Source: Pseudomonas sp. JUb42
GTDB taxonomy: Bacteria; Pseudomonadota; Gammaproteobacteria; Pseudomonadales; Pseudomonadaceae
DNA length: 64,000 bases
Assembly (NCBI RefSeq): GCF_024807945.1
Contig: NZ_JANUFD010000007.1
Coordinates: forward strand, 186,001 to 250,000
Reading direction: 5' to 3'
A model generated the notes under the pieces. The model was not told where the DNA came from and searched no databases. It saw only the letters and a list, made by a program, of their open reading frames with translations. Positions 36,765 through 46,790 of this stretch are shown here, piece by piece (position 1 is the stretch's first letter; the number at the start of each line of letters is the position of its first letter). A program made the translations under genes and the position numbers.

Positions 36765-38447
36765 TCAGCGCACATGCACATAAGTCCCCGGCGCCGCTTC
36801 CATCGGTGGATAGGCGGCATTACCCAGGGTCATGTTGGTCTCGCGCTGGGCGCCCGAGCGCTCCTGAATCCAGCTCAGCCAGGTCGGCCACCAACTGCCT
36901 TCGGTCTGCTTGGCATCGTAGAACCAGGCACGAGGGTCGCCGCTGAGGCGGGCCGCTTCGATGTAGTGGGACTTCGGGTTACCCGGTGGGTTGAGGATGC
37001 TTTGCACATGGCCGCTGTTGGACAACAGAAAACGCCGCTCGCCGCCCAGCAGCAGGGTCGAGCGATAGACCGCGTCCCATGGCGTGATGTGGTCGTTGAT
37101 GCCGGCCACGCTGAAGTTATCCACCGTAACTTTTTCCAGATCGATGGGCGTACCGCAGACTTCCAGGCCACCGGGGTGGGTCAACGGGTTGTGCTTGAAC
37201 AGGTCGAGCAGGTCGCCATGCAGGGCAGCGGGCAGGCGGGTGCTGTCGTTGTTCCAGTACAGCACGTCGAACGGCGGCGGCGCCTTGCCCAGCAGGTAGT
37301 TGTTGACCCAGTAGCTCCAGATCAGGTCGTTGGGGCGCATCCAGGCGAAGATCTTGCTCATGTCCCGGCCGTCCAGCACGCCGTTCTGGTAGGAGCGCCG
37401 CTTGGCCGCTTCCAGGGTCGTCTCATCGACGAACAGCGAGGCCGCACTTTCGATGGCGCAGTCGAGCAGGCTGACCAGGTAGGTCGCGCTGGAGACCCGG
37501 CGCAGCTGGCGCTTGGTCTGCAAATGGCCCTGCAGGGCGGCGATGGTCAGGCCGCCGGCGCAGGCACCGATCAGGTTTACTTCGCGGCTGGCAGTAATTG
37601 CGCGGCAGACATTCATCGCCTGTTCGGTGGCTTCGACATAACTCGACAGCCCCCACTCGCGGTGCCGCACATCGGGGTTGCGCCAACTGATGATGAAGGT
37701 CTGCAGGCCGTTCTTGAGAGCGTACTGGACGAAGCTGTTTTTCGCGCTCAGGTCGAAGATATAGAACTTGTTAATCTGTGGTGGCACGATCAGCAGGGGC
37801 TTGGCGTACTGTTTTTCGCTCATGGGTTTGTACTGGATCAGCTCCAGCATGTCATTGCGAAACACCACGGTGCCGACGGTGGTGGCGACGGTACGGCCGA
37901 TCTCGAAGGCGTCCCTGGTCACCTGGCTGGGCAGGCCATTGTTGTGCAGCAGATCATCGACCATATGACTCAGGCCCTTGATCACGCTGGTGCCGCCGGA
38001 ATTGAACAGTTCCTTGACCGCCATCGGGTTGAGCAGCGTGTTGGTCGGCGCCAGGGCATCGTTGAGCAGGTTGAACAGAAAATGCGCTCTGGCCCGGTCG
38101 TCGGTGGACAGGTTGCTGTCATCGATCCATTTGCGGCTCTGGTGCTGCCAGCTCAGGTAGGCCTGCAAGCCACGTCGGTAGAAGGGGTTGAGGGTCCAGG
38201 TCGGATCGGCAAAGCGGCTGTCGCGCGGGTTCGGTGTGTGTGGCGTATCGCCGAGCAACACCCGGCCCAACTGGCCGCCCAGGGCCAGGGCATGACGCAC
38301 GTTATGCAGCGGGTGGCGCAGGCCTTGGGCAGCGACACTGCGCAGGGTCGAGAGCAGGTCGCGGCCTCGCAAACCGGTAATAGCACTTTGGGCGTTGAAG
38401 TAAGACTCCGTACTGGGTTCAACGCTTTTTGCGGGTTTATCTTGCAT
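36765..38447 (-). CDS. phaC2: Class II poly(3-hydroxyalkanoate) synthase 2
   Basis: Polymerises (R)-3-hydroxyacyl-CoA into medium-chain-length PHA at the granule surface. The 560-residue protein has the lipase-like box IGACAGG with catalytic Cys296, and later segments with the expected Asp (GINDHITPWDAVYRS) and His (LSNSGHVQSILNPPGNPKS) of the triad. It is a paralogue of phaC1, also with its cysteine at 296. It lies between phaZ and phaD in the standard order. Confidence 0.96.
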   Translation of the reverse strand: MQDKPAKSVEPSTESYFNAQSAITGLRGRDLLSTLRSVAAQGLRHPLHNVRHALALGGQLGRVLLGDTPHTPNPRDSRFADPTWTLNPFYRRGLQAYLSWQHQSRKWIDDSNLSTDDRARAHFLFNLLNDALAPTNTLLNPMAVKELFNSGGTSVIKGLSHMVDDLLHNNGLPSQVTRDAFEIGRTVATTVGTVVFRNDMLELIQYKPMSEKQYAKPLLIVPPQINKFYIFDLSAKNSFVQYALKNGLQTFIISWRNPDVRHREWGLSSYVEATEQAMNVCRAITASREVNLIGACAGGLTIAALQGHLQTKRQLRRVSSATYLVSLLDCAIESAASLFVDETTLEAAKRRSYQNGVLDGRDMSKIFAWMRPNDLIWSYWVNNYLLGKAPPPFDVLYWNNDSTRLPAALHGDLLDLFKHNPLTHPGGLEVCGTPIDLEKVTVDNFSVAGINDHITPWDAVYRSTLLLGGERRFLLSNSGHVQSILNPPGNPKSHYIEAARLSGDPRAWFYDAKQTEGSWWPTWLSWIQERSGAQRETNMTLGNAAYPPMEAAPGTYVHVR

Positions 38448-38595
38448 GAGGGCAACACTCCTTCGTCAGGCCATCAATCAATATTCCTACGACGCCTCCG
38501 TACGGGGAGGTGGTCGTAGTGCTGCGGCGAAAACACTCCGGTGTCCGGCACAGCTGCTGGAACGTACAGCTTCCTTGTTATTCAGGGGGCGTAGC

Positions 38596-39450
38596 TCAGC
38601 GCACAATCGGCGCGGGTTTGGGGTGCATGACGGCGCGTTGCCGTTCCTGTTGCAGGAATTTCATGATGATGGGGGCCACGGCTTCAGCCCGGGTAATCAG
38701 AAACAAATGTCCGTCATCGATTATGTGTAGCTGGGCATTGGGTATACGCCAGGCCAGCAGGCGCATATTGACCAACGGAATCAGCGGATCGTCGTCACCG
38801 GCCAGCACCAGGGTCGGCTGGCGGATCTTGTGCAGCCAGTGAATGCTGGTCCAGCCCATGCCGGCAAACAGCTGCCAGTAGTAGCCCAGCTTGCCGGACG
38901 AGCGGACCTTGGCCGCATGGTTGGCAGCCAGATGCGGGTCGCGGCGAAAGGCACCACCGTAGATTTCCGGGGCGATGCGAATCACATGGGAAGGCTGGAT
39001 GTAGCGCCGCGGGCTGGCCATCAGCCAGAGCACCCGGGGCTTGCCTGGCACCATCACCGCACCGGCTGCCGTTGCTGCCAACACCAGTTTCTTGCAGCGC
39101 TCGGGATAGTCGTGGGCGAACTGCTGCGCCAGCGCGCCGCCCCAGGACACGCCAATGGCATTGACTTGGCCGTAGTCGAGGTAGTCGAGCATGCGCGCGG
39201 CCAGCTTCGCCAGGCCGGGAAAACGGTACGGCCGCCGCGGCGTCGAGGATCCGCCCACGCCCGGCACGTCGAAAGCAATCACCTCCAGGTCCGGGTCGAG
39301 AGCGTCGACAAACGGAAACACCAACTCAAGGTTGGCGCCGATACCGTTGAAGATCAGCAGAGGCGTGAGGTGGGGCTTGCCGGGGCGCACTGCGGTACGG
39401 ATGTTGTGGCCATCCAGATCGATGGTGCGAAATACAAAGGGTTGAGGCAT
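38596..39450 (-). CDS. phaZ: Intracellular PHA depolymerase
   Basis: Serine hydrolase that mobilises stored medium-chain-length PHA to 3-hydroxyacids. ATG 39450 (MPQPFVFRTIDLDG) gives 284 residues and has AGGG eight bases upstream; the 24-residue upstream extension is rejected. The nucleophile elbow GVSWGG places the serine at residue 102, matching the known PhaZ active site. The Asp lies in LVLAGDDDPLIPL and the His in IIDDGHLFL. It lies between phaC1 and phaC2. Confidence 0.96.
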   Translation of the reverse strand: MPQPFVFRTIDLDGHNIRTAVRPGKPHLTPLLIFNGIGANLELVFPFVDALDPDLEVIAFDVPGVGGSSTPRRPYRFPGLAKLAARMLDYLDYGQVNAIGVSWGGALAQQFAHDYPERCKKLVLAATAAGAVMVPGKPRVLWLMASPRRYIQPSHVIRIAPEIYGGAFRRDPHLAANHAAKVRSSGKLGYYWQLFAGMGWTSIHWLHKIRQPTLVLAGDDDPLIPLVNMRLLAWRIPNAQLHIIDDGHLFLITRAEAVAPIIMKFLQQERQRAVMHPKPAPIVR

Positions 39451-39484
39451 ACGCAAAGCCCTGTGGTCGACCGTTGACTGCTCA

Positions 39485-41164
39485 CTAGCGTTCGTGGACA
39501 TAAGTGCCTGGCGATGCTTCACCCGCCGGATAGGCCTTGCTGCCGAGTGTAGTCGGCGATTTCTTCAGTTTACCCGCGCGTTCGCCCAGCCAATTCTGCC
39601 AGTGCAGCCACCAGGAGTCGGTGTGTTTGGTGCCGTTTTCCTGCCATTCCTTGGGATCAACCGGCATCTCGGGGTTGGTCATGTAGCGCGACTTGGGATT
39701 GCCCGGCGGGTTGAGGATGCTCTGGATATGGCCGCTGCTCGACAGCACGAATTCGGTCTTGCCACCGAACAGTCGCGCCGACTTGTAGCAGGAGGTCCAG
39801 GGGGTGATGTGGTCGTTGGTCCCGGCCAGACAGAACACGTCACTGGTGACTTTCTGCAGGTCGATGGGCGTGCCGCAGACTTCCAGCGCATTGGGGCGCA
39901 CCAGCGGGTTGTTCTTGAACATCTCGATCAGGTCGCCGTGGAAGGCGGCGGGCAGGCGTGTGGTGTCGTTGTTCCAGAACAGGATGTCGAACACCGGCGG
40001 CTCGTTGCCCAACAGGTAGTTGTTGACCCAGTAATTCCAGATCAGGTCGTTGGGGCGCATCCACGCGAAAACCTTGGCCATATCGCGACCTTCCAGCACC
40101 CCGGCCTGATAGGAGTGGCGCTTGGCCGATTCCAGGGTCTGCTCGTCGACGAACAGCGCCACGTCGGTGTCCAGGGTGGTGTCGAGTACGCTGACCAGCA
40201 GCGTCAGGGCATTGACCTTCTGTTCGCCCAGAGCGGCGTAATGGCCCAGCAGCGCGGTGCAGGTAATGCCGCCTGAGCAGGCGCCGAGCATGTTGACGTC
40301 CTTGCTGCCGGTGATGGCGCAGACCACGTCGACCGCTTCCTTGACTGCATCGATGTAGGTGGACAGGCCCCATTCGCGCTGAGCCTTGGTCGGGTTGCGC
40401 CAACTGATGATGAAGGTCTGCACGTTGCTGCGCAGGCAGAAGCGCGCCAGGCTCTTGTCCGGGCTCAGGTCGAAGACGTAGAACTTATTGATCTGCGGCG
40501 GAACGACCAGCAGCGGGCGCTCGTAACTCTGTTCGGTGATGGGGCGATACTGGATCAGCTCCAGCACATCGTTGCGGAACACTACCGCGCCTTCGCTGGT
40601 GCCCAGACTCTTGCCGACTTCGAAGGCGTCCATATTGACCTGGCTCGGCATGCCGCCGTTATGCACCAGATCCTTCGCCAAATGGGACATGCCGTCGAGG
40701 ATGCTTTTGCCGCCGGTTTCGAAGAAGCGCTTGATCGCCGCCGGATTGGCCGCGCTGTTGGTCGGCGACATCGCTTCGGTCAGTAGATTGATAACGAAAT
40801 GGCCGCGGCTGATGTCCTGCGGGGTGAGGTTGCTGTCGTCGATCCAGTCGTGCAGCTCCTTGCGCCAGGCCAGGTAGGTTTGCAGGTAGCGACGGTACAG
40901 CGGGTTCTGGCTCCAGGCCGGATCGGCGAAGCGACGGTCATCGGCGGCCGGTTGCAGGGTCGATTTGCCCAGCATCACATTCTTGAGTTCGGCACCCAGT
41001 TGCGCGACGTGCTTGATACTCAGGAACGGCTGTTTGACAGTCAGGCGCAGAACCATGCGTGCGGTATTCAACAAATCCTTGCGCCTGAGCCCCACCACCG
41101 GGTTCAGCCCAAGGGTGTGTTCAGAGGCCTGTTGCTGCAGGTCTTCGCTATTTTTGTTACTCAT
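39485..41164 (-). CDS. phaC1: Class II poly(3-hydroxyalkanoate) synthase 1
   Basis: Main medium-chain-length PHA synthase, acting on (R)-3-hydroxyacyl-CoA. ATG 41164 (MSNKNSEDLQQQASEHTLGLNP) gives 559 residues, the standard length, with GGAG eight bases upstream; a 54-residue upstream extension of the frame is rejected. Catalytic Cys296 lies in LGACSGG, Asp in GTNDHITPWTSCYKS and His in LSSSGHIQSILNPPGNPKSRY. First gene of phaC1-phaZ-phaC2-phaD. A sigma-54-like promoter lies upstream. Confidence 0.97.
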   Translation of the reverse strand: MSNKNSEDLQQQASEHTLGLNPVVGLRRKDLLNTARMVLRLTVKQPFLSIKHVAQLGAELKNVMLGKSTLQPAADDRRFADPAWSQNPLYRRYLQTYLAWRKELHDWIDDSNLTPQDISRGHFVINLLTEAMSPTNSAANPAAIKRFFETGGKSILDGMSHLAKDLVHNGGMPSQVNMDAFEVGKSLGTSEGAVVFRNDVLELIQYRPITEQSYERPLLVVPPQINKFYVFDLSPDKSLARFCLRSNVQTFIISWRNPTKAQREWGLSTYIDAVKEAVDVVCAITGSKDVNMLGACSGGITCTALLGHYAALGEQKVNALTLLVSVLDTTLDTDVALFVDEQTLESAKRHSYQAGVLEGRDMAKVFAWMRPNDLIWNYWVNNYLLGNEPPVFDILFWNNDTTRLPAAFHGDLIEMFKNNPLVRPNALEVCGTPIDLQKVTSDVFCLAGTNDHITPWTSCYKSARLFGGKTEFVLSSSGHIQSILNPPGNPKSRYMTNPEMPVDPKEWQENGTKHTDSWWLHWQNWLGERAGKLKKSPTTLGSKAYPAGEASPGTYVHER

Positions 41165-41314
41165 CCACGACGCTCCATTGTCCTGAGGTGAGTACGGGCC
41201 TGGCCGTGATCCAGCGTCACGGGCAATGCCGGTACTGCTGCTCGGTAACCGATGATGTAAACAACCGCATCGACAGACAGGCGCGCTACCGCACGAGCGC
41301 TTGCCCACTGTCTT

Positions 41315-41339
41315 TCTCTGCGTCAAATCGATGCAGAGA
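41315..41339. promoter_or_regulatory. Inverted repeat overlapping the phaC1 promoter
   Basis: TCTCTGC, an 11-base spacer, then GCAGAGA: a perfect 7-base inverted repeat about 150 bases upstream of the phaC1 start. It overlaps the -12 side of the sigma-54-like element. It could be a binding site for PhaD or another regulator; no binding data can be inferred from sequence alone. Confidence 0.4.
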
Positions 41340-41347
41340 ACTTGCCA
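41332..41347 (-). promoter_or_regulatory. Sigma-54-like promoter of phaC1
   Basis: On the minus strand TGGCAAG-TTCT-CTGCA matches the -24/-12 consensus TGGCACG-N4-TTGCA, with GG and GC at the required ten-base spacing and two mismatches. It lies about 168 bases before the phaC1 start. Sigma-54-type promoters have been proposed for phaC1 in other pseudomonads, linking PHA synthesis to nitrogen status. Confidence 0.5.
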
Positions 41348-41464
41348 GAGTCATTGGTTACGCGAGATTTCAAATTTGCGCAAGCGGGGCCAGTCATTGG
41401 CCGCTGCGCGGGACATTGAAACAAAACCGATTAGAAAGTGCGTCCTAAACCGGCAAGCGGCGGA

Positions 41465-41842
41465 CTAGAGCATCAGTTTGATAACTTGCTCGGAAGGGTC
41501 GCGGGATTTTCCGGCGTTCTTGAGCTCCACCAGATAATCGTCCCACAGCGATTCCTGGCGTTGCGCCAGTTGGTACAGATATTCCCAGGTGAACAAGCCG
41601 CTGTCATGGCCGTCGTCGAAGGTCAATTTCAGTGCGTATTGCCCGGCCGGTTCCACCTTGCCCAGGCCGACGCCCAGCTTGCCGAATTGCAGGATCGGCT
41701 TGCCATGGCCCTGCACCTCGGCAGACGGCGAATGCACCCGCAGAAATTCGGCGGGCAGATTGTATTCCTCGTCGGGCCCGTATTTCAGGGTCAGGGTTTT
41801 CGAGGCTTTGTGCAGCTGAATGGCGGAGGGCATTTTGGTCAT
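41465..41842 (-). CDS. DUF971 (GBBH-like N-terminal domain) protein
   Basis: 125-residue single-domain protein of the DUF971 family, similar to the N-terminal domain of gamma-butyrobetaine hydroxylase. Signature region: LTLKYGPDEEYNLPAEFLRVHSPSAEVQGHG, then YALKLTFDDGHDSGLFTWEYLYQLAQRQESLW. Such domains are found in iron-sulfur and cofactor-related contexts, but no role is established for this gene. Between hslU and phaC1, as in other Pseudomonas. Confidence 0.85.
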   Translation of the reverse strand: MTKMPSAIQLHKASKTLTLKYGPDEEYNLPAEFLRVHSPSAEVQGHGKPILQFGKLGVGLGKVEPAGQYALKLTFDDGHDSGLFTWEYLYQLAQRQESLWDDYLVELKNAGKSRDPSEQVIKLML

Positions 41843-41868
41843 GGCAGATAGCCTGGGTATGAGGGCCC

Positions 41869-41962
41869 TGTGGGAGCGAGGCTTGCCCGCGAAGGCGATG
41901 TTCGGGTATCAAAAGATGCGTCGAATGTACCGACGCCTTCGCGGGCAAGCCTCGCTCCGACA
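41869..41962. repeat. REP/REPIN-type inverted repeat
   Basis: Arms TGTGGGAGCGAGGCTTGCCC and the complement ending GGGCAAGCCTCGCTCCGACA lie just after hslU. The single change C to G in the terminal CCCACA is the only mismatch at the tip. Confidence 0.88.
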
Positions 41963-41965
41963 GAT

Positions 41966-43300
41966 TTAGAGGATGTAGCGCGACAGATCTTCGTTCTGCG
42001 CCAATTCGCCCAGGTGGCTGTTGACGTATTCGGCGTTGATCAGGATCGGGCTCGCATCCGGGGCACCGGCCAGATCGCCGGCACTGAACGACACTTCTTC
42101 AAGCAGGCGCTCGAGCAAGGTGTGCAGGCGGCGGGCGCCGATGTTTTCGGTCTTCTCGTTGACCTGCCAGGCGATCTCGGCCAGGCGCTTGATGCCGTCG
42201 GGCTGGAACTCGATGGACAAGCCTTCAGTCTTGAGCAACGCGCAGTATTGCTCGGTCAGGGAGGCATGAGGTTCGCTGAGGATACGCTCGAAATCTTCCG
42301 GGCTCAGGGCCTTGAGTTCGACGCGGATCGGCAGGCGGCCTTGCAGCTCCGGCACCAGGTCGCTCGGCTTGCTCAGGTGGAACGCGCCGGAAGCGATGAA
42401 CAGGATATGGTCGGTCTTGACCATGCCCAGCTTGGTGTTGACGGTGCAGCCTTCGATCAGTGGCAGCAGGTCGCGCTGCACGCCTTCACGGGACACATCG
42501 GCGCCGCCGACATTGCCGCGCTTGGCGACTTTGTCGATCTCGTCGATGAACACGATGCCGTGCTGCTCGACGGCTTCCAGGGCCTTGGCCTTGAGTTCTT
42601 CCTCGTTGACCAGGCGCCCGGCTTCTTCGTCACGCACCAGTTTCAGTGCTTCCTTGACCTTGAGCTTGCGGCTTTTTTTCTTGCCCTTGCCCATGTTGGC
42701 GAACAGGCTTTGCAGCTGGTTGGTCATCTCTTCCATGCCCGGCGGCGCAGAAATATCGACGCCCACGGCTTCGCTGACTTCGATCTCGATTTCCTTGTCG
42801 TCCAGCTGACCTTCGCGCAGGCGCTTGCGGAACAGCTGGCGGGTGTTGGAATCGCTGGTCGGCGGCTCTTCGCTGAAGCTGCTGCGGGCTGGCGGCAGCA
42901 GGGCATCGAGGATGCGATCTTCGGCGGCATCTTCGGCACGGTGGCGGACCTTGACCATCTCCTGCTCGCGCAGCAGCTTGATCGCGGCATCCGCCAGATC
43001 GCGGATGATCGACTCGACATCACGGCCGACATACCCGACTTCGGTGAACTTGGTCGCTTCAACCTTGATGAACGGTGCATTGGCCAGCTTGGCCAGGCGC
43101 CGGGCGATTTCGGTCTTGCCGACACCGGTCGGGCCGATCATCAGGATGTTCTTGGGGGTCACTTCGACGCGCAGCTCTTCAGGCAGCTGCATGCGCCGCC
43201 AGCGGTTGCGCAGGGCAATGGCGACGGCGCGCTTGGCGTCGTCCTGGCCAATGATGTGACGGTTCAGTTCGTGGACGATTTCACGGGGAGTCATGGACAT
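41966..43300 (-). CDS. hslU: ATP-dependent protease ATPase subunit HslU
   Basis: AAA+ unfoldase of the HslUV (ClpYQ) protease. 444 residues; Walker A GPTGVGKT at residues 56-63, Walker [10 protein letters not shown] at about 250, sensor/arginine region [12 protein letters not shown], and the C-terminal tail ...EDLSRYIL that docks into HslV. Its start ([19 protein letters not shown]) is standard. It follows hslV by 68 bases in the same operon. Confidence 0.97.
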   Translation of the reverse strand: MSMTPREIVHELNRHIIGQDDAKRAVAIALRNRWRRMQLPEELRVEVTPKNILMIGPTGVGKTEIARRLAKLANAPFIKVEATKFTEVGYVGRDVESIIRDLADAAIKLLREQEMVKVRHRAEDAAEDRILDALLPPARSSFSEEPPTSDSNTRQLFRKRLREGQLDDKEIEIEVSEAVGVDISAPPGMEEMTNQLQSLFANMGKGKKKSRKLKVKEALKLVRDEEAGRLVNEEELKAKALEAVEQHGIVFIDEIDKVAKRGNVGGADVSREGVQRDLLPLIEGCTVNTKLGMVKTDHILFIASGAFHLSKPSDLVPELQGRLPIRVELKALSPEDFERILSEPHASLTEQYCALLKTEGLSIEFQPDGIKRLAEIAWQVNEKTENIGARRLHTLLERLLEEVSFSAGDLAGAPDASPILINAEYVNSHLGELAQNEDLSRYIL

Positions 43301-43368
43301 GGTAGTTGACGGTCCTCTGGGACAGGCAAGGGCTGCACGGCCGCCGTCGAGCGGGGCCGGTGCGACGC

Positions 43369-43899
43369 TTACTCGGCGAGGTCCTGCTCCTCAATGGTGA
43401 TGTTGTGGTTGGTGAAGACACAGATATCGCCGGCGATATTCAACGCGGTCTCGGCGATTTCACGGGCGGACAGGTCGGTCTTCTGCAGCAGGGCGCGAGC
43501 GGCAGCCTGGGCATAAGGGCCGCCGGAACCCATGGCGATCAGCCCGTCTTCGGGCTCGACCACGTCACCGTTGCCGGTAATGATCAGCGAAGCGTCTTTG
43601 TTGGCCACGGCCAACATCGCTTCCAGACGGCTGAGGGAGCGGTCGGTGCGCCATTCCTTGGCCAGTTCAACAGCGGCACGAACCAGATGGCCCTGATGTT
43701 TTTCAAGCTGGCCTTCGAAGCGTTCGAAAAGCGTGAACGCATCGGCGGTGGCCCCGGCAAAACCGGCAATGACTTCACCGTGGTACAGGCGGCGCACTTT
43801 CTTTGCGTTGCCTTTCATCACGGTATTGCCCAAGGAAACCTGGCCGTCGCCGGCCATGACGACTTTGCCTTGGCGGCGCACTGAAACGATGGTGGTCAA
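43369..43899 (-). CDS. hslV: ATP-dependent protease peptidase subunit HslV
   Basis: Proteasome-like N-terminal threonine peptidase. The start is TTG 43899, giving [39 protein letters not shown] (176 residues). This start is required because the catalytic Thr must become residue 1 after Met removal; the longer frame from GTG 43914 would bury it. GGAG lies nine bases upstream of the TTG. It precedes hslU in an operon that in many bacteria is heat-shock induced. Confidence 0.95.
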   Translation of the reverse strand: MTTIVSVRRQGKVVMAGDGQVSLGNTVMKGNAKKVRRLYHGEVIAGFAGATADAFTLFERFEGQLEKHQGHLVRAAVELAKEWRTDRSLSRLEAMLAVANKDASLIITGNGDVVEPEDGLIAMGSGGPYAQAAARALLQKTDLSAREIAETALNIAGDICVFTNHNITIEEQDLAE

Positions 43900-44043
43900 G
43901 GGGAGAGTCTCCACACAGCGGGGCGAAAATGCCCTGGTGAAAACTCATATGGGGGTGGGGGTGGGTATTTCAACCTTGACCATGGTCGGGGGATGAATGG
44001 CGCATACCGGTGGTTTGCATTGGTGGTTGTATTGCGGGAGCTA

Positions 44044-44131
44044 TGTGGGAGCGAATTCATTCGCGAAGGGGGTCGGCACGTTTCGAGATCATTTGCCAAA
44101 TACCGCTTTCGCGAATCAATTCGCTCCCACA
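44044..44131. repeat. REP/REPIN-type inverted repeat
   Basis: Arms TGTGGGAGCGAATTCATTCG and the complement ending GCGAATCAATTCGCTCCCACA lie between hslV and the SPOR-domain gene. Confidence 0.88.
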
Positions 44132-44152
44132 AGTCGCGCCCGGCAATCCAGG

Positions 44153-44854
44153 CTATTTGCTGCGCTGTTGTAACAAGAGATTATTGAAACCACTGCCCGC
44201 CAGTTGCTTCTGCGCTGTCGTCAGCTGTTCGCGGTTGCTGAACGGGCCGACCAGTACGCGGTACCAGGTTTCATCCTTGACCGTGCCGGATTCCACGTTG
44301 ACCGCCTGGCCGAGCAGGATGATCTGCGCACGCACCTTGTCCGCGTCAGCCTGCTTGCGGAACGAACCGGCCTGCAGGAAGAACTGGGTCACCGGTGCCG
44401 GTTTTGCGGTGTTCACCACCGGAGGCGCAGGCGGCGGGGTCAGGCCGCTGAGGGCGGCCTGGGCGCGCACGGTGTCGATCTTCGCCGCCTGTTCAGGCGT
44501 GACCGCAGGCAGCGGTGCAACCATGGCCGGCGGGGTTTTCTCCGGCACGGCTTCCTTGGGCACGATGACTTCCGATTCCGGCAGCAGCGTGTAGAAATCG
44601 TACTTGGGCTTGACCGGCGCAGTCGGGCTCGGCGGCGTCTTGTTCGCTTCGACGATTTTCGCCGCCTTGGCTTCGGCCTTGACGCGCTTGACGTCCTCGC
44701 CACCGGGTTCGAGTTTCATCAGAAAAACGATGAACGCGCCCACGGTGAGCCCGGCAACCATCCACAGCCAACCCGGAATAGGCTTTTTCGCCGGAGCCTG
44801 ATAGCGGCTTGCACCGCGTTTCGGGGGTGGAGACTTCTTCTTCGCAACGGCCAA
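44153..44854 (-). CDS. FtsN-like SPOR domain protein
   Basis: 233-residue bitopic membrane protein. It has a short basic cytoplasmic N-terminus (KKKSPPPKRGASRYQAPAKKP), one membrane helix at about residues 28-46 (GWLWMVAGLTVGAFIVFLM), a Pro/Ala-rich periplasmic linker, and a C-terminal SPOR domain from about 155 (FFLQAGSFRKQADADKVRAQIILLG...WYRVLVGPFSNREQL) that binds denuded septal peptidoglycan. It starts at TTG 44854, two bases before the argS stop, using a GGAG inside argS. Position after argS matches PA5052. Likely a cell-division protein, but not proven to be FtsN itself. Confidence 0.85.
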   Translation of the reverse strand: MAVAKKKSPPPKRGASRYQAPAKKPIPGWLWMVAGLTVGAFIVFLMKLEPGGEDVKRVKAEAKAAKIVEANKTPPSPTAPVKPKYDFYTLLPESEVIVPKEAVPEKTPPAMVAPLPAVTPEQAAKIDTVRAQAALSGLTPPPAPPVVNTAKPAPVTQFFLQAGSFRKQADADKVRAQIILLGQAVNVESGTVKDETWYRVLVGPFSNREQLTTAQKQLAGSGFNNLLLQQRSK

Positions 44855-44855
44855 A

Positions 44856-46592
44856 TTACATACGCTCCAGAGTTTCCAGACCCAACAGATCCAGGCCTTG
44901 CTTGAGAGTGCGACCGGTCAATGCGGCAAGGCGCAGACGGCTTTGTTGTTGTTCCGGGTTCTCGGCACCAAGGATCGGGCAGTTTTCGTAGAAACTGGAA
45001 AACAGCCCGGCCAGATCGTAGATATAGGCGCACAACACGTGGGGGGTGCCTTTCTCTGCGACGTTGTTGAGAATTTCGCCGAACTGGGCCAGACGAGCGG
45101 CCAGTTCCTGCTCCTGCGGTGCATCCAGGACGATCTGACCCTTGTTGGCATCGAAGGGTTCGCCCAGCTTGCGGAATACGCCGGCCACGCGGGTGTAGGC
45201 GTATAGCAGGTAGGGCGCGGTGTTGCCTTCGAAGCTCAGCATCTGGTCGAAGTTGAAGCTGTAGTCACTGGCGCGGTGCTTGGACAGGTCGGCGTATTTC
45301 ACCGCACTGATGCCCACGGCCTTGGCGATCTGGCGCAGCTCGTTTTCGGCCAACTCCGGGTTCTTTTCCTTGACCAGGGTGTAGGCGCGTTCCTCCGCTT
45401 CGTCGAGCAGATCGACCAGTTTCACCGTGCCGCCGTCGCGGGTCTTGAACGGACGGCCATCGGCGCCGTTCATAGTGCCGAAGCCCATGTGTTCCATGTG
45501 CATGCCGTTGCTGACGAAACCGGCGCGGCGGGCCACTTCGAACACTTGCTGGAAGTGCAGGGCCTGACGCTGATCGACGAAGTAGAGGGCGCGATCGGCT
45601 TTCAACACGTTGCTGCGGTAGCGCACGGCAGCCAGGTCAGTGGTGGCGTACAGATAACCGCCACCGGCCTTTTGCACGATCACCGGCAGCGGCGTGCCTT
45701 CGGCGGTCTTGAACTCTTCGAGGAACACGCACTGGGCGCCGTTGCTCTCGACCAGCAGCCCGGCTTTCTTCAGGTCGCTGACGACATTGGCCAGGTCGTC
45801 GTTGTAGGCGCTTTCGCCCATCACGTCGGCCGGAGTCAGTTTAACGTTGAGGCGCTCGTAGACTTCCTGGCAGTGGGACAGGGAAATGTCCTTGAAGCGG
45901 GTCCACAAACTCAGGCACTCGGCATCACCGGCCTGCAGCTTGACCACCAAGCCACGGGCGCGCTCGGCGAACTCTTCGGACTCGTCGAAGCGGCCCTTGG
46001 CGGCGCGGTAGAAGTTTTCCAGGTCTGACAGCTCGTCGCTGGTGGCCGGGGTTTCCTGTAGATAGGCCAGCAGCATGCCGAACTGAGTGCCCCAGTCGCC
46101 GACGTGGTTCTGGCGGATCACGGTGTCGCCGAGGAACTCCAGGACACTGGCCACGCCGTCGCCAATGATGGTCGAACGCAGGTGGCCGACGTGCATTTCC
46201 TTGGCCAGGTTCGGCGCTGACAGGTCGACGACGACGCGCTGAACCGCACCATTCTTGCGTACCGACAGGGTCTCATCGGCCAGCGCGGCATCCAGGCGCG
46301 AGGCCAGGGCCTGGGTATTCTGGAAGAAATTGAGGAAGCCGGGACCGGCGATCTCGACCTTGCTGATCTGCTCGTCGGCCGGCAGCGCGGCGATGAGTTT
46401 TTCCGCCAGGTCGCGAGGCTTCATGCCCGCCGGCTTGGCCAGCATCATCGCGATATTGCTGGCGAAGTCGCCGTGGGTCTTGTCCCGGGCGTTTTCCACC
46501 TGAATCGCCGGGGTCAGCCCTTCAGGCAAGACGCCTTCGTTGACGAGTCGGGTCAGGGCTTGTTGGATCAACTGGCGAATGGTGTCTTTCAT
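44856..46592 (-). CDS. argS: Arginyl-tRNA synthetase
   Basis: Class Ia synthetase charging tRNA-Arg. ATG 46592 ([20 protein letters not shown]) gives 578 residues; the 27-residue upstream extension is rejected. The HIGH-type motif is HVGHLRST at about residue 130, preceded by the [11 protein letters not shown] segment; the C-terminal anticodon-binding domain ends [10 protein letters not shown]. As in many ArgRS, no clear KMSKS is seen. It lies between priA and the SPOR gene. Confidence 0.96.
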   Translation of the reverse strand: MKDTIRQLIQQALTRLVNEGVLPEGLTPAIQVENARDKTHGDFASNIAMMLAKPAGMKPRDLAEKLIAALPADEQISKVEIAGPGFLNFFQNTQALASRLDAALADETLSVRKNGAVQRVVVDLSAPNLAKEMHVGHLRSTIIGDGVASVLEFLGDTVIRQNHVGDWGTQFGMLLAYLQETPATSDELSDLENFYRAAKGRFDESEEFAERARGLVVKLQAGDAECLSLWTRFKDISLSHCQEVYERLNVKLTPADVMGESAYNDDLANVVSDLKKAGLLVESNGAQCVFLEEFKTAEGTPLPVIVQKAGGGYLYATTDLAAVRYRSNVLKADRALYFVDQRQALHFQQVFEVARRAGFVSNGMHMEHMGFGTMNGADGRPFKTRDGGTVKLVDLLDEAEERAYTLVKEKNPELAENELRQIAKAVGISAVKYADLSKHRASDYSFNFDQMLSFEGNTAPYLLYAYTRVAGVFRKLGEPFDANKGQIVLDAPQEQELAARLAQFGEILNNVAEKGTPHVLCAYIYDLAGLFSSFYENCPILGAENPEQQQSRLRLAALTGRTLKQGLDLLGLETLERM

Positions 46593-46686
46593 GATGCTCT
46601 CTTTCGACCGCAAGCGCGGCGGCGCCTGGATGCGCGGGTGGAAAAACTGGGCATTATCCGTTGACGGAGCCACATTGCCAACCGCC

Positions 46687-46778
46687 GTTGGAGCGAGGCT
46701 TGCCCGCGAAAGCGTAGTTTCATGTTGTGAAGATGTGGCGGATGTACCGGCCTCTTCGCGGGCAAGCCTCGCTCCAAC
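46687..46778. repeat. REP/REPIN-type inverted repeat
   Basis: Arms GTTGGAGCGAGGCTTGCCCG and CGGGCAAGCCTCGCTCCAAC are exact complements, between priA and argS. Confidence 0.9.
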
Positions 46779-46790
46779 GGGGCTTATCTA

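Larger units (their letters stand above)
41165..41464 (-). promoter_or_regulatory. phaC1 upstream regulatory region
   Basis: This 300-base non-coding region separates phaC1 from the DUF971 gene, both leftward. It holds a sigma-54-like element at 41332-41347 and an overlapping inverted repeat at 41315-41339 (both listed), and the phaC1 ribosome-binding site. I see no ORF or RNA gene. Confidence 0.55.

Noticed and set aside
41165..41326. 54-residue N-terminal extension of phaC1
   Set aside because: The standard PhaC1 N-terminus begins at 41164 with a GGAG site. The extension is Cys/Arg-rich and lies over the sigma-54-like promoter side of the gap.
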